A DNA stretch of 64,000 nucleotides, from NCBI GenBank assembly GCA_034336665.1, contig JAPFBE010000002.1, forward strand, positions 15,726,906-15,790,905. Reading direction: 5' to 3'. Below the pieces are notes generated by a model that made no database searches, was not told the DNA's origin, and was given only the letters and a program-made list of their open reading frames with translations. A program made the translations under genes and the position numbers. The DNA is from Luscinia megarhynchos. Taxonomy: Eukaryota; Chordata; Aves; Passeriformes; Turdidae. Positions 12,501-27,068 of the stretch are shown in pieces. Position 1 is the first letter of the stretch. Each line of letters opens with the position of its first letter.

Positions 12501-15484
12501 TGCTGGTTCTAATCCTCAGCAGTTTTATTGTTAGGTTATGCAATCCTAATTAAAGATAATTTTAGACAACAGGAAATTTTAATGAGAGAAAAATATACAC
12601 AATGTCCTTGTGGGTCTATTTAAGAATTATTTTTAAGGTTTATTTTTAGCCAATCGTCTTTCCATATATTAGATACAACTACATTCCCTCAGAGAAATCT
12701 CTAATTTTAATATTCGCTATTGTGGTGCTGTCACTGTGTGTTTGCAGTTTGAATGCTACTACCTAAAATCAAGACTTACTTCAGTGTTGTTCAATACATG
12801 AACATACAGTGATATAGCACACAGCCTTTGCTTCTTGATTCTAGAGTTTAACTTAAAAGGTCTTAATTTTCAAAAAGCATTAAATATCTACAGAGTCTTG
12901 TACCATTCTTTGATGAGCCATCTCACAAAATACGAGTGCTGAAAAACACTGTTTCAGAAAACCTACACCACAACACTCCAGAGAAAACACATTTCAGTTT
13001 TATTTTTAGGAAGTGAAGAAAAATGTCATGGAATTTCATCCAAAGCTAGCTCTCAACACCATGCTCTCTCCCTGTGGGGTGCTGCAGAAACAGTAATTTC
13101 GGTAAGAGTGACAGAATTATTGTAACTGTCAGGGAAACACTTTAGTCCCTTACAGATGCCTTAGGGCAGTCAGGAAGACCTAGCTCCTTGCCTGCAAGGA
13201 TCTAAGACCACAGCCAGAACAGAACCAGAGGAAATGAAGCAGGAGATGTATAATTTCTCTTCCAGTAGCTCAAAAGAAAGTATTGATGAAAGTTGAGCTT
13301 GATGTTGTTATTCTGCGAATGACAATCACAATTGGAGATACGGATCTCCAAAAGAGATTCTAGATGGCTGCCTAGTTTTATTGTCCATTGTGGTGAGTGC
13401 ATTACTGGCCAGAAAAGTAGCTGCAGGGGCTGTGTCCAGTCCTTTGAATTCAGAATACAAGCATTACTGGCCTTAAGGGGGTGAAAGTGCTCTAAGAGGA
13501 CAAAACTGTCCTCTTGAATTCACTTTATCCTTCTAGAGATGCACGGCAAAAACTATCTGCTAAGAGCACGCCTAAAGCAGTCAAGATTGCTGCTCTCTAA
13601 ACTTAGCTCACATGGAGGATATCATGTTGGCATTAGGCTACACCTCTGAGCACTGGGGGCTCAGCTGTGAGAGGCACCAAGGCAGGATGTGCCTCGGGGG
13701 CACAGGCACAGAGGGATGACCCAGCTGCATGTCCCCATCCAGGCTGGCACTCCCCTGCTGCTGGTTTCATGCCTTGGCAGCACAGGAGTGGTGAGGGTCG
13801 CAGGCATTTTTGTGGAGTAAGGAGAAAAGGGAGGGAGAAACTGCTTGAGGAAGCATGAGTGAATGAAGAGGAGGAAGCACGGAAGTTTAAGGGCCAAAGG
13901 GAAATTCATGGTCCAGTTTGACATGGTGAGGTAATATGCAGTTAACTCACTCACCAGCACGAAGACCCTGTACAACACATTATTCTGCACTAAGCTCACA
14001 CAAAGGTTCCACAGGAAACCTCTAACCTTGCACAGACTTTTAATGCAATATTTTAAGGCCAGCCAGGTTTAATATAAAATGAGGAAAAGCTTTCTCATGG
14101 TTAGATTTAGTAACATGAACAGGTATTTTTGTGTATAAATTTCTAATCCTATGATGTCTGCATTTTACATTTAGGAAGAGCACACATCACTGCCATGCTG
14201 TGGATTCCCTGAAGAGCTGATGAATAAAGCAACAGAAATTGGTGAGATGCCTACAGTAAATCATCTGTGTGCCTTCCTGGTTCTCTAATCAGGCAGATAA
14301 GAAATCTGAGCTATAACAGTGGAAGAAATAAGGCATTTCAAAATATTCTTTTTTTTTTACCATGTATTTCTACAAGTAACATTCCTGTAAGGTGTTGTCA
14401 CAACCAGTGCCAATAAAATTAATGTTCTTTTTAGAGAAAGGATAGCCTCAAGTTATAGTAAACGCACAACGGAGCTATTTAAGATTAATACTCTAAAAAA
14501 AGAAGTTCCAATTTATTTTTCTGCTTTTCATCTTTGACCTGGTCATCTTCTTTATAACTATGTCTTGCTGCCAGTCTCAGGATGGGGGTGGCAATTGCCT
14601 GTCTTGAATCTGAAGTCAAAATAAAATTATAGGCTAATTCTTGTCAGATGCTAGATAAGAATTGAATCTAAAAATATGAATTTGAAAGTCAAGTCTGTTT
14701 TATATTACAAACACTGAACAGTGAGCTTTATCTCATCACAGGTTTTAATTTATCTTTTGTGTCACCTTTGTGACTACCAGTTTATTATATTCTTATGAGA
14801 ACACAGCAAATAAAAGCTCTCACTTTGTAAGACTTAGTAGGCAAATAACAAGATAGAGGTGGGTTACAGATAATTGTCTGTCTGCATTTAATTGCATTAC
14901 AGCTACTTTAATTATAGAGAATAGACTCCTAAGACAAATAGCAAAACTAGGCTGTTATGAGAAATCTGCTTGACCTTTCACATGCCTTACTAATAAAACT
15001 AGGCTAGAGGAAGTTAACCAAGGTTTTTGCTGACAAGTTCCCAGAGCCTGCATGCTTCTCTGTTTTTCTATCTAGGGCTCAAGCACTGAATATCATCACA
15101 TCAAATATTTTAGCTTTAATTCATTTTATACTCATATTTTAACATTAATTTTCAGTTTAAAAAAATCTCCATTTAAATTAGTTACTAATGGGACTAGGTA
15201 GAAATAGCTTTTGATTAGACAGGCATGTTCTTCATATTTCTTATAGCCAGCTGCCTACAGCTAGTTTCTTTGCCAATAATAATTCCATCACAGACAGGAC
15301 CTCAGGCCTTCAAAGACTTTTTCAGTGACTGAGCAACTTAACCAGTACTTAACCAGCTTCAACAGAGGCTGACCAGGTTTTGCCTTTTTGACAGAGGAGG
15401 TCACATGGCTATTTTCAGTTCTAGGGCATGCTGAAGTCACTGGGTAAAGGCTTGCATTAATGTGCAGGGCAGCAAGGCTGCAGG

Positions 15485-15732
15485 AAGGTTTACTGAATAA
15501 GTCCTGAAAGGTTGGAAAGGCTAAGGTGAATGCTGGGGATGAAGGTCTTGCTTTGCTGAGAGGCATGGTGATTTCCAAGCACACACAGAACATGTCACTG
15601 GCAGCAGCAAGGTTTACTGAACAAGTCCTGAAAGGTTGGAAAGGCTAAGGAGAATGGTGGGGATGAAAGTCTTGCTTTGCAGAGAGGCATGGTGATCTCC
15701 AAGCACACACAGAACACGTCACTAGCAGCAGT
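15485..15732. repeat. 124-bp tandem duplication (two copies, about 7% diverged)
   Basis: AAGGTTTACTGAATAAGTCC at 15485 recurs as AAGGTTTACTGAACAAGTCC at 15609, a period of 124 bases. By eye the copies differ at about 9 positions, all substitutions and no indel. The duplicated text includes CCAAGCACACACAGAACA. 124 is not a multiple of three, so the two copies cannot share a translated frame, which argues against coding. I do not recognise the unit as a named repeat. Confidence 0.9.
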
Positions 15733-18700
15733 GAGCTGGCCCAGGATGACACCCCACTCACTGAACACCACTATGGCAAAGCCCCTGCCTGCCTTAGGCA
15801 GGCTGCACATGTGGAGATCTGCACAAACGAAGAGCTGCTCTGCACTGCACGGCAGATTGGCAGCAGAGCTCACAGCAGAACGTGGTTTTCTGATTCCCAG
15901 CCCAGCTGCTTAGTCATCACTCTGACTTTAATCAACTTCAAAGTACAATGGTGAACAAAATTCAGAAATAAGTCCCACCCCTTGCTGCAATTTCTGCCAA
16001 AACGGACCTTTTGCTACAAATTTAAGCAGTTGTGTAAGTGTGGCAAAAAGCCTTTGGAGTAGACAGTGCAAACTCTGCAGAAAGAGGAGAGAATGACTGG
16101 TGAAAGAGCCCTCTTACTGATTTGTGTGGATGTGGGAAGTACCTACTGACCAGAGCCCAGCTTGGGAGCAAATAAATATGCTTGAGATCATCACCTTAAA
16201 CTTATACATGAGAATAACTGAGCTCAGCTGAAGAGGAAGGAGATGTCAGACAACACAGGAGGTGTCTTGACTACCCTCCATTTGCCACTAGCAGGGTTCC
16301 AACACTGGCTTTGACTGCTCTTCTTGTCTACTGATCTCCTGGGCTCCCTTTAGAACTAGCAATATTAATGACCAGTGTAGCCACCTGAGGGAGATTTCCT
16401 TGCTGAATTTTATCTACACAGAATTTATCTAGTTAGGATGAATGGTTTCTCAAATAACTATATTTTGTACTGAGCACTTCTTAAATACAGAAAGCTGTGC
16501 ACTTATCATGCACTGCCTAGCTAAAACCTGCAAAAGAAAATGAATCTTGAAACGGAAATAAAAATATCTTCAGTGATTTAGAAAGTCTTGCCTGTCACTG
16601 TTATTTCTACAGCTTACACATATTTCCTACATATTTCAACAGAGCAAACAAAATAAGCACACTGACTTTTTAATACATTTATTGAAGCAGTCTAAAATCC
16701 TTGAACTGGTGTGACTGAAGCCCAACAAATCTTTTCCCTTCCCCCACGGTCTTCGTTCTCCATTAAGGTAGATTATGGAGAAGTTCACCCAGAGCAGTGC
16801 ACATGTGTGTGTTGAGAGTCTGGGCTGGGTAGTAGTCAGCTGTGATTGATGCCATCACCCAACAGCTGGTGAGTCACACAATCATTAGCAAAGGGGCTGT
16901 TACAAAAACTAGGCTGAGCTATGAATTAGATCAGTAACAGTTTAGACTTAATTTTGTTTCAAATGGCCTGCATTATACTAGGTGTGAATCAGATCTGTGT
17001 GCAATGAGGCTAGGGCTCTGGTGACAGGATTTGGTAAATCCTGTCCATTTATGTTACTTCAAGTATCTCTTCTCATATAAAATTATGGACACATTATCCA
17101 GCCAGCTAACTGCTGTTTTATGGGTAATCATGAGAGTGAGACTTGACTGCCCAAGTATTTATGTAAAGAAAATACCAGTAGTCAGATATGACTAATAATA
17201 AATGAAAATTAAAATAAAGAGATGTTTTTCCAGATAATATAATATTTATGAAAGCCAGGTATGCAGAACTTTAATGCTAAAGTAACATATCTGTGCTTCT
17301 GCTTTGGGAGAATATGGTAGTAGGTAAATATACTAAAGCATGGGCATCTCAAGGCTACGACATGGGGTGCTTTTTAATTTTCTGTTCATTATAAATTACT
17401 TAATGATACAGGCGAGTACTGCCATTTGTAACACCAAAACAATTGGTGGTCAAAGCTTCATGATAAGTTTAGATCAAAAACTTTTACCAGTGCAGAAATG
17501 CTTCACCCTTCACCCTCCAACTTTGCTCCATTTATGTCTCTGAGATCTCCCAAGAGCTTTGCTCTGAAGTATCTTGTTTGAGAAATGTCTAATACTATGC
17601 AGTATATACTTGTACCTTTTAAAATATTACACAATATTAAAATATTAATCTTTGAAAAAGATTAACGCATATCCAAACAGAGCAAACACACTTTTTTCAG
17701 CTTGAGCCATAGCAGCTGTGTGCAGGACAGCTGCTACAGAACATGGCTTGTCCAAGCTCCCACCAGGAGTCTCTGAAAAAAGCTGTGAGCCAAGCTGCCC
17801 ATCCCAGAACTTATATGGAGAAAAGACATCTAAAGCATGAGACTTCAGTAATGAAAAGTCCTTGCAGAGGACTCACACTTGAAAGTGAAAAACAAGAGGG
17901 AGCAGTGTCCACTGATTGCAACCTTTTTTTCTTAGTTTATTCTTTGAGAAAGGCAAGTTCTGCAGGGCTGATTCTCCTGGCTCTGAATTTCATGCAGATT
18001 TCTCCACACAAGATTCAGAGGAGTTTTAATATGCAAATGCACATTAGCTTCCAGAAGCTTAGATGAAGATATTACAAAGTCCAATCATGGTATTGCTGCT
18101 AGGTTTTCAGTTCCCAGATTATAACACTTTTATCTGAGAATGTGCTTAAATGGATAATGCTCAGCATATGAATTCATGAGTATTTGTTTTTCTGGTCTGT
18201 TCAATACCAATTCTGCACTGTCATGAGTTATACACTAAAGAAGAACAATATCACTACAGTTTTCTTTGCAGTATCTGCATTATTCTGACTGTACAACAAA
18301 AATAAATGAATGATGGGCATAGTTGTAACACAAACATGAGAATTTCCAGTAATATTCAATCAGGGATGAAAACCTAACGGTAACTGAATACCCAGCATTT
18401 TTGTACATTCCAAACCTTGTTGAAATGTTGTATGTATTTCATTGCTATGGATTTAGATGTGAACTTCACCAGAGTTCAAGGAATATTTGTACTCAAACAT
18501 GTGATCTAGGCACATTTGTAGCTAACAGCATTATAAAAAATTAATCTTTATAAATACATAATCATATTTCTGTGTCAGAGCAACTTAAGTGGTTTCTGAT
18601 CTCCTGCTGCTCTTCATAAAATGCTGCAATGTTTTGTCCTTTTCTCAAACGACCTTACTGTAGGTGCTGTGGATAACTATTGATTAGTATTAAGATAATC

Positions 18701-21700
18701 AAGTTAACAGGCAAGAGGTATGAAGTGTGTGCATTCACAGATGGGTAGAAAGAAAGAGCTGGAGGGAACCATGCCTTGTATGTGAAAAGTGTTGCATTTT
18801 TTGCTTTTAAAGAACAGTGTTTTTGTCTTTCCTGTGCCAGTCTACTTTGTTACTGAGTGGTTATTTGCCTGTGCTGATGCAAACACACTGTATCTGCCAA
18901 GCTGAAGAAGAAGCACGGATTCTATTGAGTATTTTTCTAATTTAAGTAGAAAATTGCAATTATTTTGCTAAATCCTTTAATTAGCAGATGGTATTACAGC
19001 CATTGTCGGTCAGATACTGCTCTCAGTACACCAGAGCAATCCCTTTATCCTCAAGCGGGTCACGGAGATGTAATCAATGACAGTATTTCCTCTTCACTCT
19101 CCTTTAATTAAGTAGAATAGAGTGGGAGAACCACATGACAACTATAAGACACCATTAAAATGTTTGAAACTCTGAAACTTCTTTGCTAGCATTGTGATAA
19201 AATCAACTCGGAAAAAGCATTATGGATGTTTTGGTGGAGCATCCAGCTTGCCTATTGTCATCTCACATACACTTGCCTGAAGTTTGGGTTCATCTGGAAC
19301 ATGGCTTAGATGAGAACTGTCATATGTAAAGCTCTCCAAGAATCCCAACAGCACTTCATCATCACCAAAGTGATCTAATTAATTATGTATACATTATATA
19401 CCTCTAAAAACTGATGCCACAAAGCCACACCTACAGGAATATTTTTAAACACCTATTATTCTCAAACAGGAAGGTGGTCCAAACATTAATACTGCCAAAG
19501 GGTTGTTAGCTGCTTAACTCCTACCATTGTGCTCACTGAGGCAAAAGCAGACTGTTATTTTATTCCCCCACCTTGGAATCACCAGCAACAGGTCCAGATT
19601 GCCACACCTTCACTATGAACAGAATTTCTTCAAACTGGCCCACAGCTGTAAGCAGTGCACAGTAGCCAGCAGAAGTGGTATAGGTAAACACACACATCAA
19701 CAAGACATCTGAGGTGCACTGAAAAAGTTTTATCAGGATTTACATTTCCCAGGAATCCACTATTTCAGAGTTTCTTTACTGTGTCTGTTAAAAACATTGG
19801 TGCCTGACTGGTTTTTTATATTGACTCTTCTCAAAGAATTCACTCCATTTCCACATGCTGCTTCAAGTTTTGTAGCCTCCTCAAGCTTAATGCACTGTGT
19901 GCAAGTCTGACAAGCTATTCTGTCACATCCAGTTTGTGCAGTTTCACCTGGCTGAATGTTCCCACCAAGGTCTGAAGTCATTCACAACCCAATTCATTTG
20001 CATTGCCCTGGCATTTCTCTCAAGAATGCCCAAGAGTGTCCTGAGCCCCTCTGAACACTGTGGTGTGAAGCAACACCCAGGGACACAAAACACTAGGAAT
20101 TGGGGTGAAAATTCTCACTTCTCCTAAGCGTCCTGACCACTAAGCTTTTCAGTTGCAACTAAATCCAGTTGGAATTGTTCATCTGAAACTCCTGGTGGGC
20201 TTTCACAATCCTAGAGAGGAGGAAAGAGCATATGCCCATGTGCATTACTGTACTGCTGAAGCAAACATGATATTCCTCCTGAACCTCACACTGAAATAAG
20301 TGGAAATGGAAGAGGTAGGCATCTTCTTATACAGGTCCAGACACTACACTCTCACTTTACATCTTATCACAATTATATCACTGAGAGCCCTGCAAATCTA
20401 ATAAAATATTTTACTTTTAGAGACTTCTCAGTGTCTGTATTCTGTATTTTTGGGGAGTATTAATCACATAAGAAAAAAGAGCCTAAATTGCTCATGTCTC
20501 ATTTCAAAGCTAGAAGAAGCTGAAAACAGAAATCTACTATTTTTATGTGTTCCACTGCTTTTACTTCTGCTCAAGGTCATCCAATCCATAAATTCAATTC
20601 AAATGTAACATAAAACATGCATATGTTTACATAAGGGCTAAAAATGTTCTAAATGGGCTAAAATGGCAAGAATGGCTTTTAAATTATATAGCAAAAGTAA
20701 CAAATTAAAATAAAACATGAATAGCAAGAACTAGAACATACACCACTTTATGTCTCTCCAATTAGTTCCAGCTTACCGAGTTATGCAATACCTTTTATTT
20801 ATATATCTCCATATATCTATATATACTGCCCTTGAATAAGCTGCTCTGGAAGGTTCACTCCCTAAATTGAGTCATTACATGTTCCTTGATACACTTAATC
20901 TCACAGAATAGCTGTTCACATCAATCCACACCTAGCACATCCTGCAAAAATATAATTTATGAGCTACATCCCTTCAGTATATGGATTTTGGCTAGGTTTT
21001 TAAGACTAGCAAGAGGAAAGTAAGAATGAATGTACATGTGTGTACATGCTTGTTTGTCTTCCTGCCATCTAGATTCAGCTCTACTTTGTTCCTCAGGTAT
21101 TGTCTGCTTCATACTTTTTATCTTCAAGCACTGAATAGAAGTTCACTTCAAATTAGGAATCAGCTTGATAATTAAAAGACCTAAACAGAATGAAATGGAC
21201 TGGTAAACAACACACTTTAGGGCAAAATTTATGCTTTTCTTTACAATGCCAGTGTTACCCAACCTGATGGATTTAATAGGAAATACCTAGACAAAACTGC
21301 AAGCAAAATTTGACCTGAAATGTCTGTAAAGCAAAGTACAACTTGATCTTATGTAAACAAAAGTCAATTGTTATTTGCTGCTTTGTGTTACTGAAAAAAA
21401 GGGAAAGATAACAGTCCAAAATAAAATGAAATCTTAGCCCAGCACTGGTCTGTGGCTAGCATGACTTTAAGGCAATCTGTGCTTTGTTTATCCTCTCCTT
21501 GCCTGCCCACTGGGCTGCAGGGCAGACGACAAGCTGAGAAAATACTGTGAGCCAAGGAGCTGGCCTAGATGCCTGCCTGAGATACCCAAAGGCAAGTTTA
21601 GCTTTGGACTGGCCCTGCTGGCTGTCTCTTGCAGTTTCTCTGTGGGAGTTACTGTCTGGGCAGATCCAGGACTTCCGCAGGCATTTTACCTGATGTAAAA

Positions 21701-22776
21701 GGGCTGAAATGGGAGTGATGAGTCACACCATGCCTCTTGTCATGCTCTATTCCTACCCTGGGTAAGGTCTTCTGCTGTCAATTCCTGCAGTGAACATGAT
21801 ACTGTCAACATCAACACATCTGGCAGGACGAACTGGAGCCATAACTTACATTGTATTGAGGAAGCTGCCATCTCATTTAAGGATTCTCCCATTATATGTG
21901 GCATGGAAAAATGAAACAAAATTCTGCAGAGGTGCACTCTGAGCAATCTCAAAGCAGATAGTACTAAAAGAATGGAAAACAGCTCAGGTTTTAGTAAAAT
22001 GCAGTGGCCTCCCTCGTTGCAGAGGATATCTAGTGGCAGAAAAATTATTGCAGGCAGTTGCAAGAAGAGAAATATCAGTGCACTCATGTTAGCTCAGGGA
22101 TGATTCCAAATTTTTTAAATCTCATCAATTTCCCAGCCTAATACTGAGTGAAATTTAATTAAAGTGGTGTTTGAATTTAGGTGTTTCACCATAATACCAG
22201 CTACCCACTCAGTACAACACTGCTCCCGTCACAGACATACTGACTGTGGTTTACACAGCACTCGCTGCTTCTCCACAGAGGGCTGATTGGTCCCATGATG
22301 ATCATGCTCCTCCTGATTTCCAGCTGTTACATTTCATTAAGAGCCAGCTAAAACTGCCTCAGTGGTTTCCTCATATTACTTTTCCACATAAGCAGTTGGT
22401 TTGACTATCATGGGGATGCCAAGGAGTCAGGAACAGGATGAGAGGGTGGCCTGTGGGAGTCTCTTCCTACACAGAGGTAGTCCCACTTCAAAAGACTTTG
22501 GGAAACATTCTCATGAGCAAATGCCTAAATATCTTCTGGAAACTAATGGGACCAATGCATTTACATTACTCAAGCAAAATGAAACAGGAAAAATTAAGTA
22601 AACAATGAGCCAGAAATCAGCATTTTGTAAACAATCTCCTATTTGTTATTCATCAACATAATTTTGTTCCACATTTATCTCCTCTAATAAATGTGTGTGC
22701 ATTTTTCGTGCTATTCTTTCCTTGAGAGCATTACTTAAAATAGTGTTCTCACTATTTGGAATGCCTTAGATACACA

Positions 22777-22804
22777 GCAGAAAGCCTCCTGCAGAAAGCC
22801 TCCA
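22777..22804. repeat. 14-bp tandem duplication
   Basis: GCAGAAAGCCTCCT is followed directly by GCAGAAAGCCTCCA. It is a small slippage duplication in otherwise unique intron sequence. Confidence 0.6.
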
Positions 22805-24567
22805 CTACATTTTTACAGAGGGTCAGGCCTGTTGTCACTGAAGGTGATGAGGTTTTACAACCAAATTTAACAGACAAAAGGATGCCCTATATCATCTGCT
22901 GCAGGCAAGCAATGTAGTGAGCTTGAACATGCGTATAGATTCCAGAGGAAAAAAGTAGGACATAAGCATATATACATAAAAGTTTTACAGAAATAGCAGG
23001 TATTAGATGAATAGGGAGACTATACCCTACTAGCTGCAAACCAACTATAATATGGATCTAGGGCTCCTGAATATTAGCCCTCTTTTTATCCAGCTTCTCT
23101 GCAGCACAAGAGGCATCATTAGACCAGCAGCAGAAGCACTTTGCTTAGCCCATACCTTGCCACATATGCTTGAAAAAGCTATTGCTTTCTTCATCTTAAC
23201 CTACAGGGAGTTTCAGACCAAGGACACACACCAATTTATTCATAATATGCATACCGGTACCATGTTTGCTCTGACACTGGCTAAGAGAGAGCTCTGCTCT
23301 TCTGGAGATACTGCTGGGTTTATTAGATAGTGCAATCCTCAAAGCCCCTCTTCTGTTTCTCTCATTTATCTGTGCAGTGAACTATGATTTGGCCTACTTT
23401 CAATTAGCACAGAAGGGGAGCGTCTCAACTCTCTTCCCCTGCGGCTTTTCTATCCTGTGTATTTGTAATGTTTGCTTTTATAGCCTTTCCTTCCAGGGAT
23501 GCAGGAAAGAAAACAGACCAGCGTAACTCATACTGCAGCATGGGGCAACAAGGTTGCTCCAATATGCATGGTATTTCCTGGATGAAATGATGTTGCCAAG
23601 ACAACAGATACCACAGGTAAAAGCCACTCTTCCTCAGGGCACATAATTGCACAGATAAATTCTGAAGACCTTGGTCAACTACAAGTTCTTTCTCTCAGTG
23701 GTCGTTTTGCTGATAAGGACGCCAGGAGAAAGATGTCATGACTATGCTGAAGAGCTCACAGCCAGCTCAATTCAATAAATGAACCAGTGCCAGAAGGCAA
23801 ATAAATTGTAAAGCAGTTATGTCTTCACTGGCAACAGGGGCTCCAGGCCTCTGGAAACCAAGGTTCAGGTGTCAGCACATGGGATCACCAATGGGATGCT
23901 GTTAATGGTTCCTGACTGGTGGGAGGCAGTGGCCAAGGGCTGGCTCATGACCTTCTACAAGAGCAGCTCAGGTAACTCCTTCTCAACAGATGAAAGAATA
24001 CTAAAAACAATGCCCTGACAAAAATGTGAATTAGCATTAGTTTTGTTAACTCAGCGCCACCAGTTCAAGCTGCCTGCATTCAGAAGGTGTAACAGCATGA
24101 ACGACACAGCTGAGGCTTGGCTTGATCTAAGTACAGTCACTCAAATGAGGGCAGCTGAGCCAGTCTCACAATCCTTGCAGTGAAATCAGAAAATGGGCTA
24201 ATCTGCTAGACTAACAAATGGGGGGATTTTTATTGGTTTTGTCAGCTTCTTGTGGTGCATTTTAGCCTGCAGGAATGTTGTCTGCACATTAATGCCAGAA
24301 ATACCACAGCGTCACTGGCCTCTCATTTCAGCACAATGCCTTTGCAGATTCAGATGCAAAAAACCAACATCAATATTTAGAGGTAGCCATTCCAAACTGG
24401 AAGCTTTCTGGGGCGTAAACATCACATCTAAATAAAAGATAGTGCATGGACTTGGTTACTAGCAGGGATGAGTACATGTGCCAGAGCCCCTGCATCGCTG
24501 CTGCCAGCTGACTGACTGTGTGGTCAGCTCAGATCCATCATTAACTAAGAGCAGCTTTTGCTGATTT

Positions 24568-24613
24568 CATTATTTTAACTTATACAATAACATTATTTTA
24601 ACTTATAACAATA
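24568..24613. repeat. 23-bp tandem duplication
   Basis: CATTATTTTAACTTATACAA is repeated head to tail with one small indel. It is AT-rich, with no coding or structural sign. Confidence 0.7.
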
Positions 24614-27031
24614 CACATGGATTTTCTCTAGTAATCTTCCACAACGGTTCTGCACTTTTCTGCCTGCAGAGAAATCTCCTGATCTCTCTCAGGGGTCTGG
24701 TCAAAACCCTGCAAATGCCTGCAGAGTGCCCCTCGCACCCTGGCTCTTTTCAAAGAAAATGGAAGCATGAGGACACACAAAGATTCTCCATTGTCCATAA
24801 AATCCCAAATTATTTTCCATAAACAATTTCTCAGAAGCTTCTTATTCTGATGCTTATGTTCCTCACAGAAGTACATTTGAAGAAAGATGTTGCAGATATT
24901 TTGGAGTTAATACTGAAATTGTAAAAGGATGCCATATGTGCTGCTGCTCTTCTAAACCCATTGGCCAACCAAAAATAAGAAGAGCCAAAGTATCCTTTTC
25001 CATAGCAGCTAGCCAATGTCTTGTTTTCTCCCATCCCATCCTGCATATTTTTTAGCAGAAGCAGTGGCTTCCTTGTCCTTATATGCCTTCACTGGTAATT
25101 CCACTACCTCTTTCCAATTTTGCCAAACTTTGGTCACGACAAAATATCATAAATTTGTAATGTTTCTAAAGTTCTGGAAGGCTGGCTAGGGAAACTTGAT
25201 CCAAATTGCCATTCCTAGGCTTGTGATCAGACAGCAAAAGATTCAGGAAAGAGCAACTCATAGAAAATTGTGTTTCAAAAGTTCTGTTCCTCCTGGAATT
25301 ACTGAGTTGTTTTTTTCCCCAGAACTATAAAATAGAATCTTTTAGACTGAGGATCGAAATCATGTACAAGAAGCCACTAGATGGTGAGAAAAAACACTAC
25401 CACTCAAGCACACAAACTGTAGCCCAAATGTCATCTAATATTTCAGTAACAGTTAACTGCATCTTTTTTTTCAACTGATGTTCTATCTACCTGTAGCATC
25501 TTTTCCTATTAGATAGGAAACTGGGAGGAATGCTACTATGACTACTTAATACAGACTTGATCCTATGCCCACAAAAAACAGAGAAAAATAAATTATCATT
25601 TTTATGGGGCGTTTGATCAGGTCCATAATGCACACAGGCTATTAGATACACATGTACAGTTTTGAAAATATAAGTGCCTGTACAGAAGTGTAAATGCAGT
25701 ATTGATTCTTCATGATAGTGATAGAAATTCATGGGCTTCAAAGGATCTTGAGGCAAAACTTAACTATAAAAGGTTGCTAGGGTGCTTTCTAAATATGTGT
25801 TCACACCCTGGAAACATTCTGCCTGCAAATAATTGTTTATTACTGCAGAGATCTGAGCACCCACCGAGTCCCACAGTCTTCTTTTGGGAACAGAAAGGTG
25901 ATTGTGCAGCTGGCAGAAGCCTTCCTGGCCAGTCCCTATGAGCAAAGGCTTTTGGCATTCAGCAACTGCCTGCCAGGCACCCTGCACTCAGTGAGGACAG
26001 GGGCAGAACGCATCAGCTTCAGCAGGAAGAAAATCAAACTCATTGCCAACCATTTTCAGCACAAATTTATGTCACTGCCTTCAGGTAGAAGCGTATCTGG
26101 ATTTCCTTTGGTCCTTCCTCAGAGTATTGCTTATCTGTTCACATTCAGCTGTCAGCCCCCTGTTACCTTTAACTAATGAATTAATGAAGAGCACATGGAG
26201 ACCAGGAGCTTCCTGCAAAACATAGGGAAGTGAGCAATTGGTGTTTTCAGATTCAAGAGGTAGCTAGTGGCAATCAAATTCCCTATAACTTTTCTTTTAG
26301 AATAGGCAAACAATGCTGTTGGTTCCATTTAGAAAGTATGATTTATCACAGCAAAAGGATGCCTGTTTTGACAAATAGAATTGTTTGGGATTGCCACATT
26401 AACTTGCAGAGATACAAATAGAACCCCAAAGATATAAAGAACCAATAGTTTTAATTACCAAATTAAAACATTTTAAAGAGGAACTAAGGTGTGTCCTGCA
26501 AAAATGAACATGCACTTACTCATCTGCAAAATAAGAGACTGAGAAACTCCATTTTTCAACCTAGAAACATATACCTGCTACTCCAGCAAGAACAAAAGGA
26601 ATAGTGAGTCATGTTCACCTTCATGGGTCCTCCTACCACTACTTTTATCTAAAAGTGTGGAATATCCTGTAGATAATAAGCAATTCAGATGCTGTTAAAA
26701 GATTATTATTATGTCTTCAGCCTACACAAACAAATAGTAACCAACATAAATCTTATTTCTAACTACTTCTTTATACAGACATCATATGTGCAATGAAACA
26801 TTGATCTGAATGTTATGAATAAAGCCAATTGCTAATATTCAGCAATCTGTATGTTTCTCCAAATAGTGAGTTTAAGTTCTAAAAGGAATGAGTGGTTTCC
26901 CCCCATGCTTTGATTTTCAAGATTCTACATTTTAGAAATCCTTTTTATTACCATAATTCAAAAATCTCTCTGAATTACTTGCCTTGGTTAGCTGCAGATC
27001 TGAAGAAACCCTACTCATGGAGGAACTGATC

Positions 27032-27068
27032 AAAAAAAAAAAAAAAAAAGAAAAGAAGGAAAAAAAAC
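27032..27068. repeat. A-rich / polypurine simple repeat
   Basis: A run of about 18 A is followed by AG-only sequence. No retrotransposon body was recognised 5' of it, so it is annotated as low complexity and not as a retroposon tail. Confidence 0.85.

Noticed and set aside
15288..15913. Overlapping open frames on both strands through the 124-bp duplication
   Set aside because: The duplication shifts frame between copies (124 is not divisible by 3), so similar peptides arise in different frames. This points to chance, not selection.
25487..26225. Dense cluster of short open frames on both strands
   Set aside because: No protein family recognised and no splice-site pair of note; nothing distinguishes it from random expectation.
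27000..27068. A-rich tract as the tail of a processed pseudogene
   Set aside because: No coding body was recognised upstream on the plus strand and no flanking direct repeats were seen.
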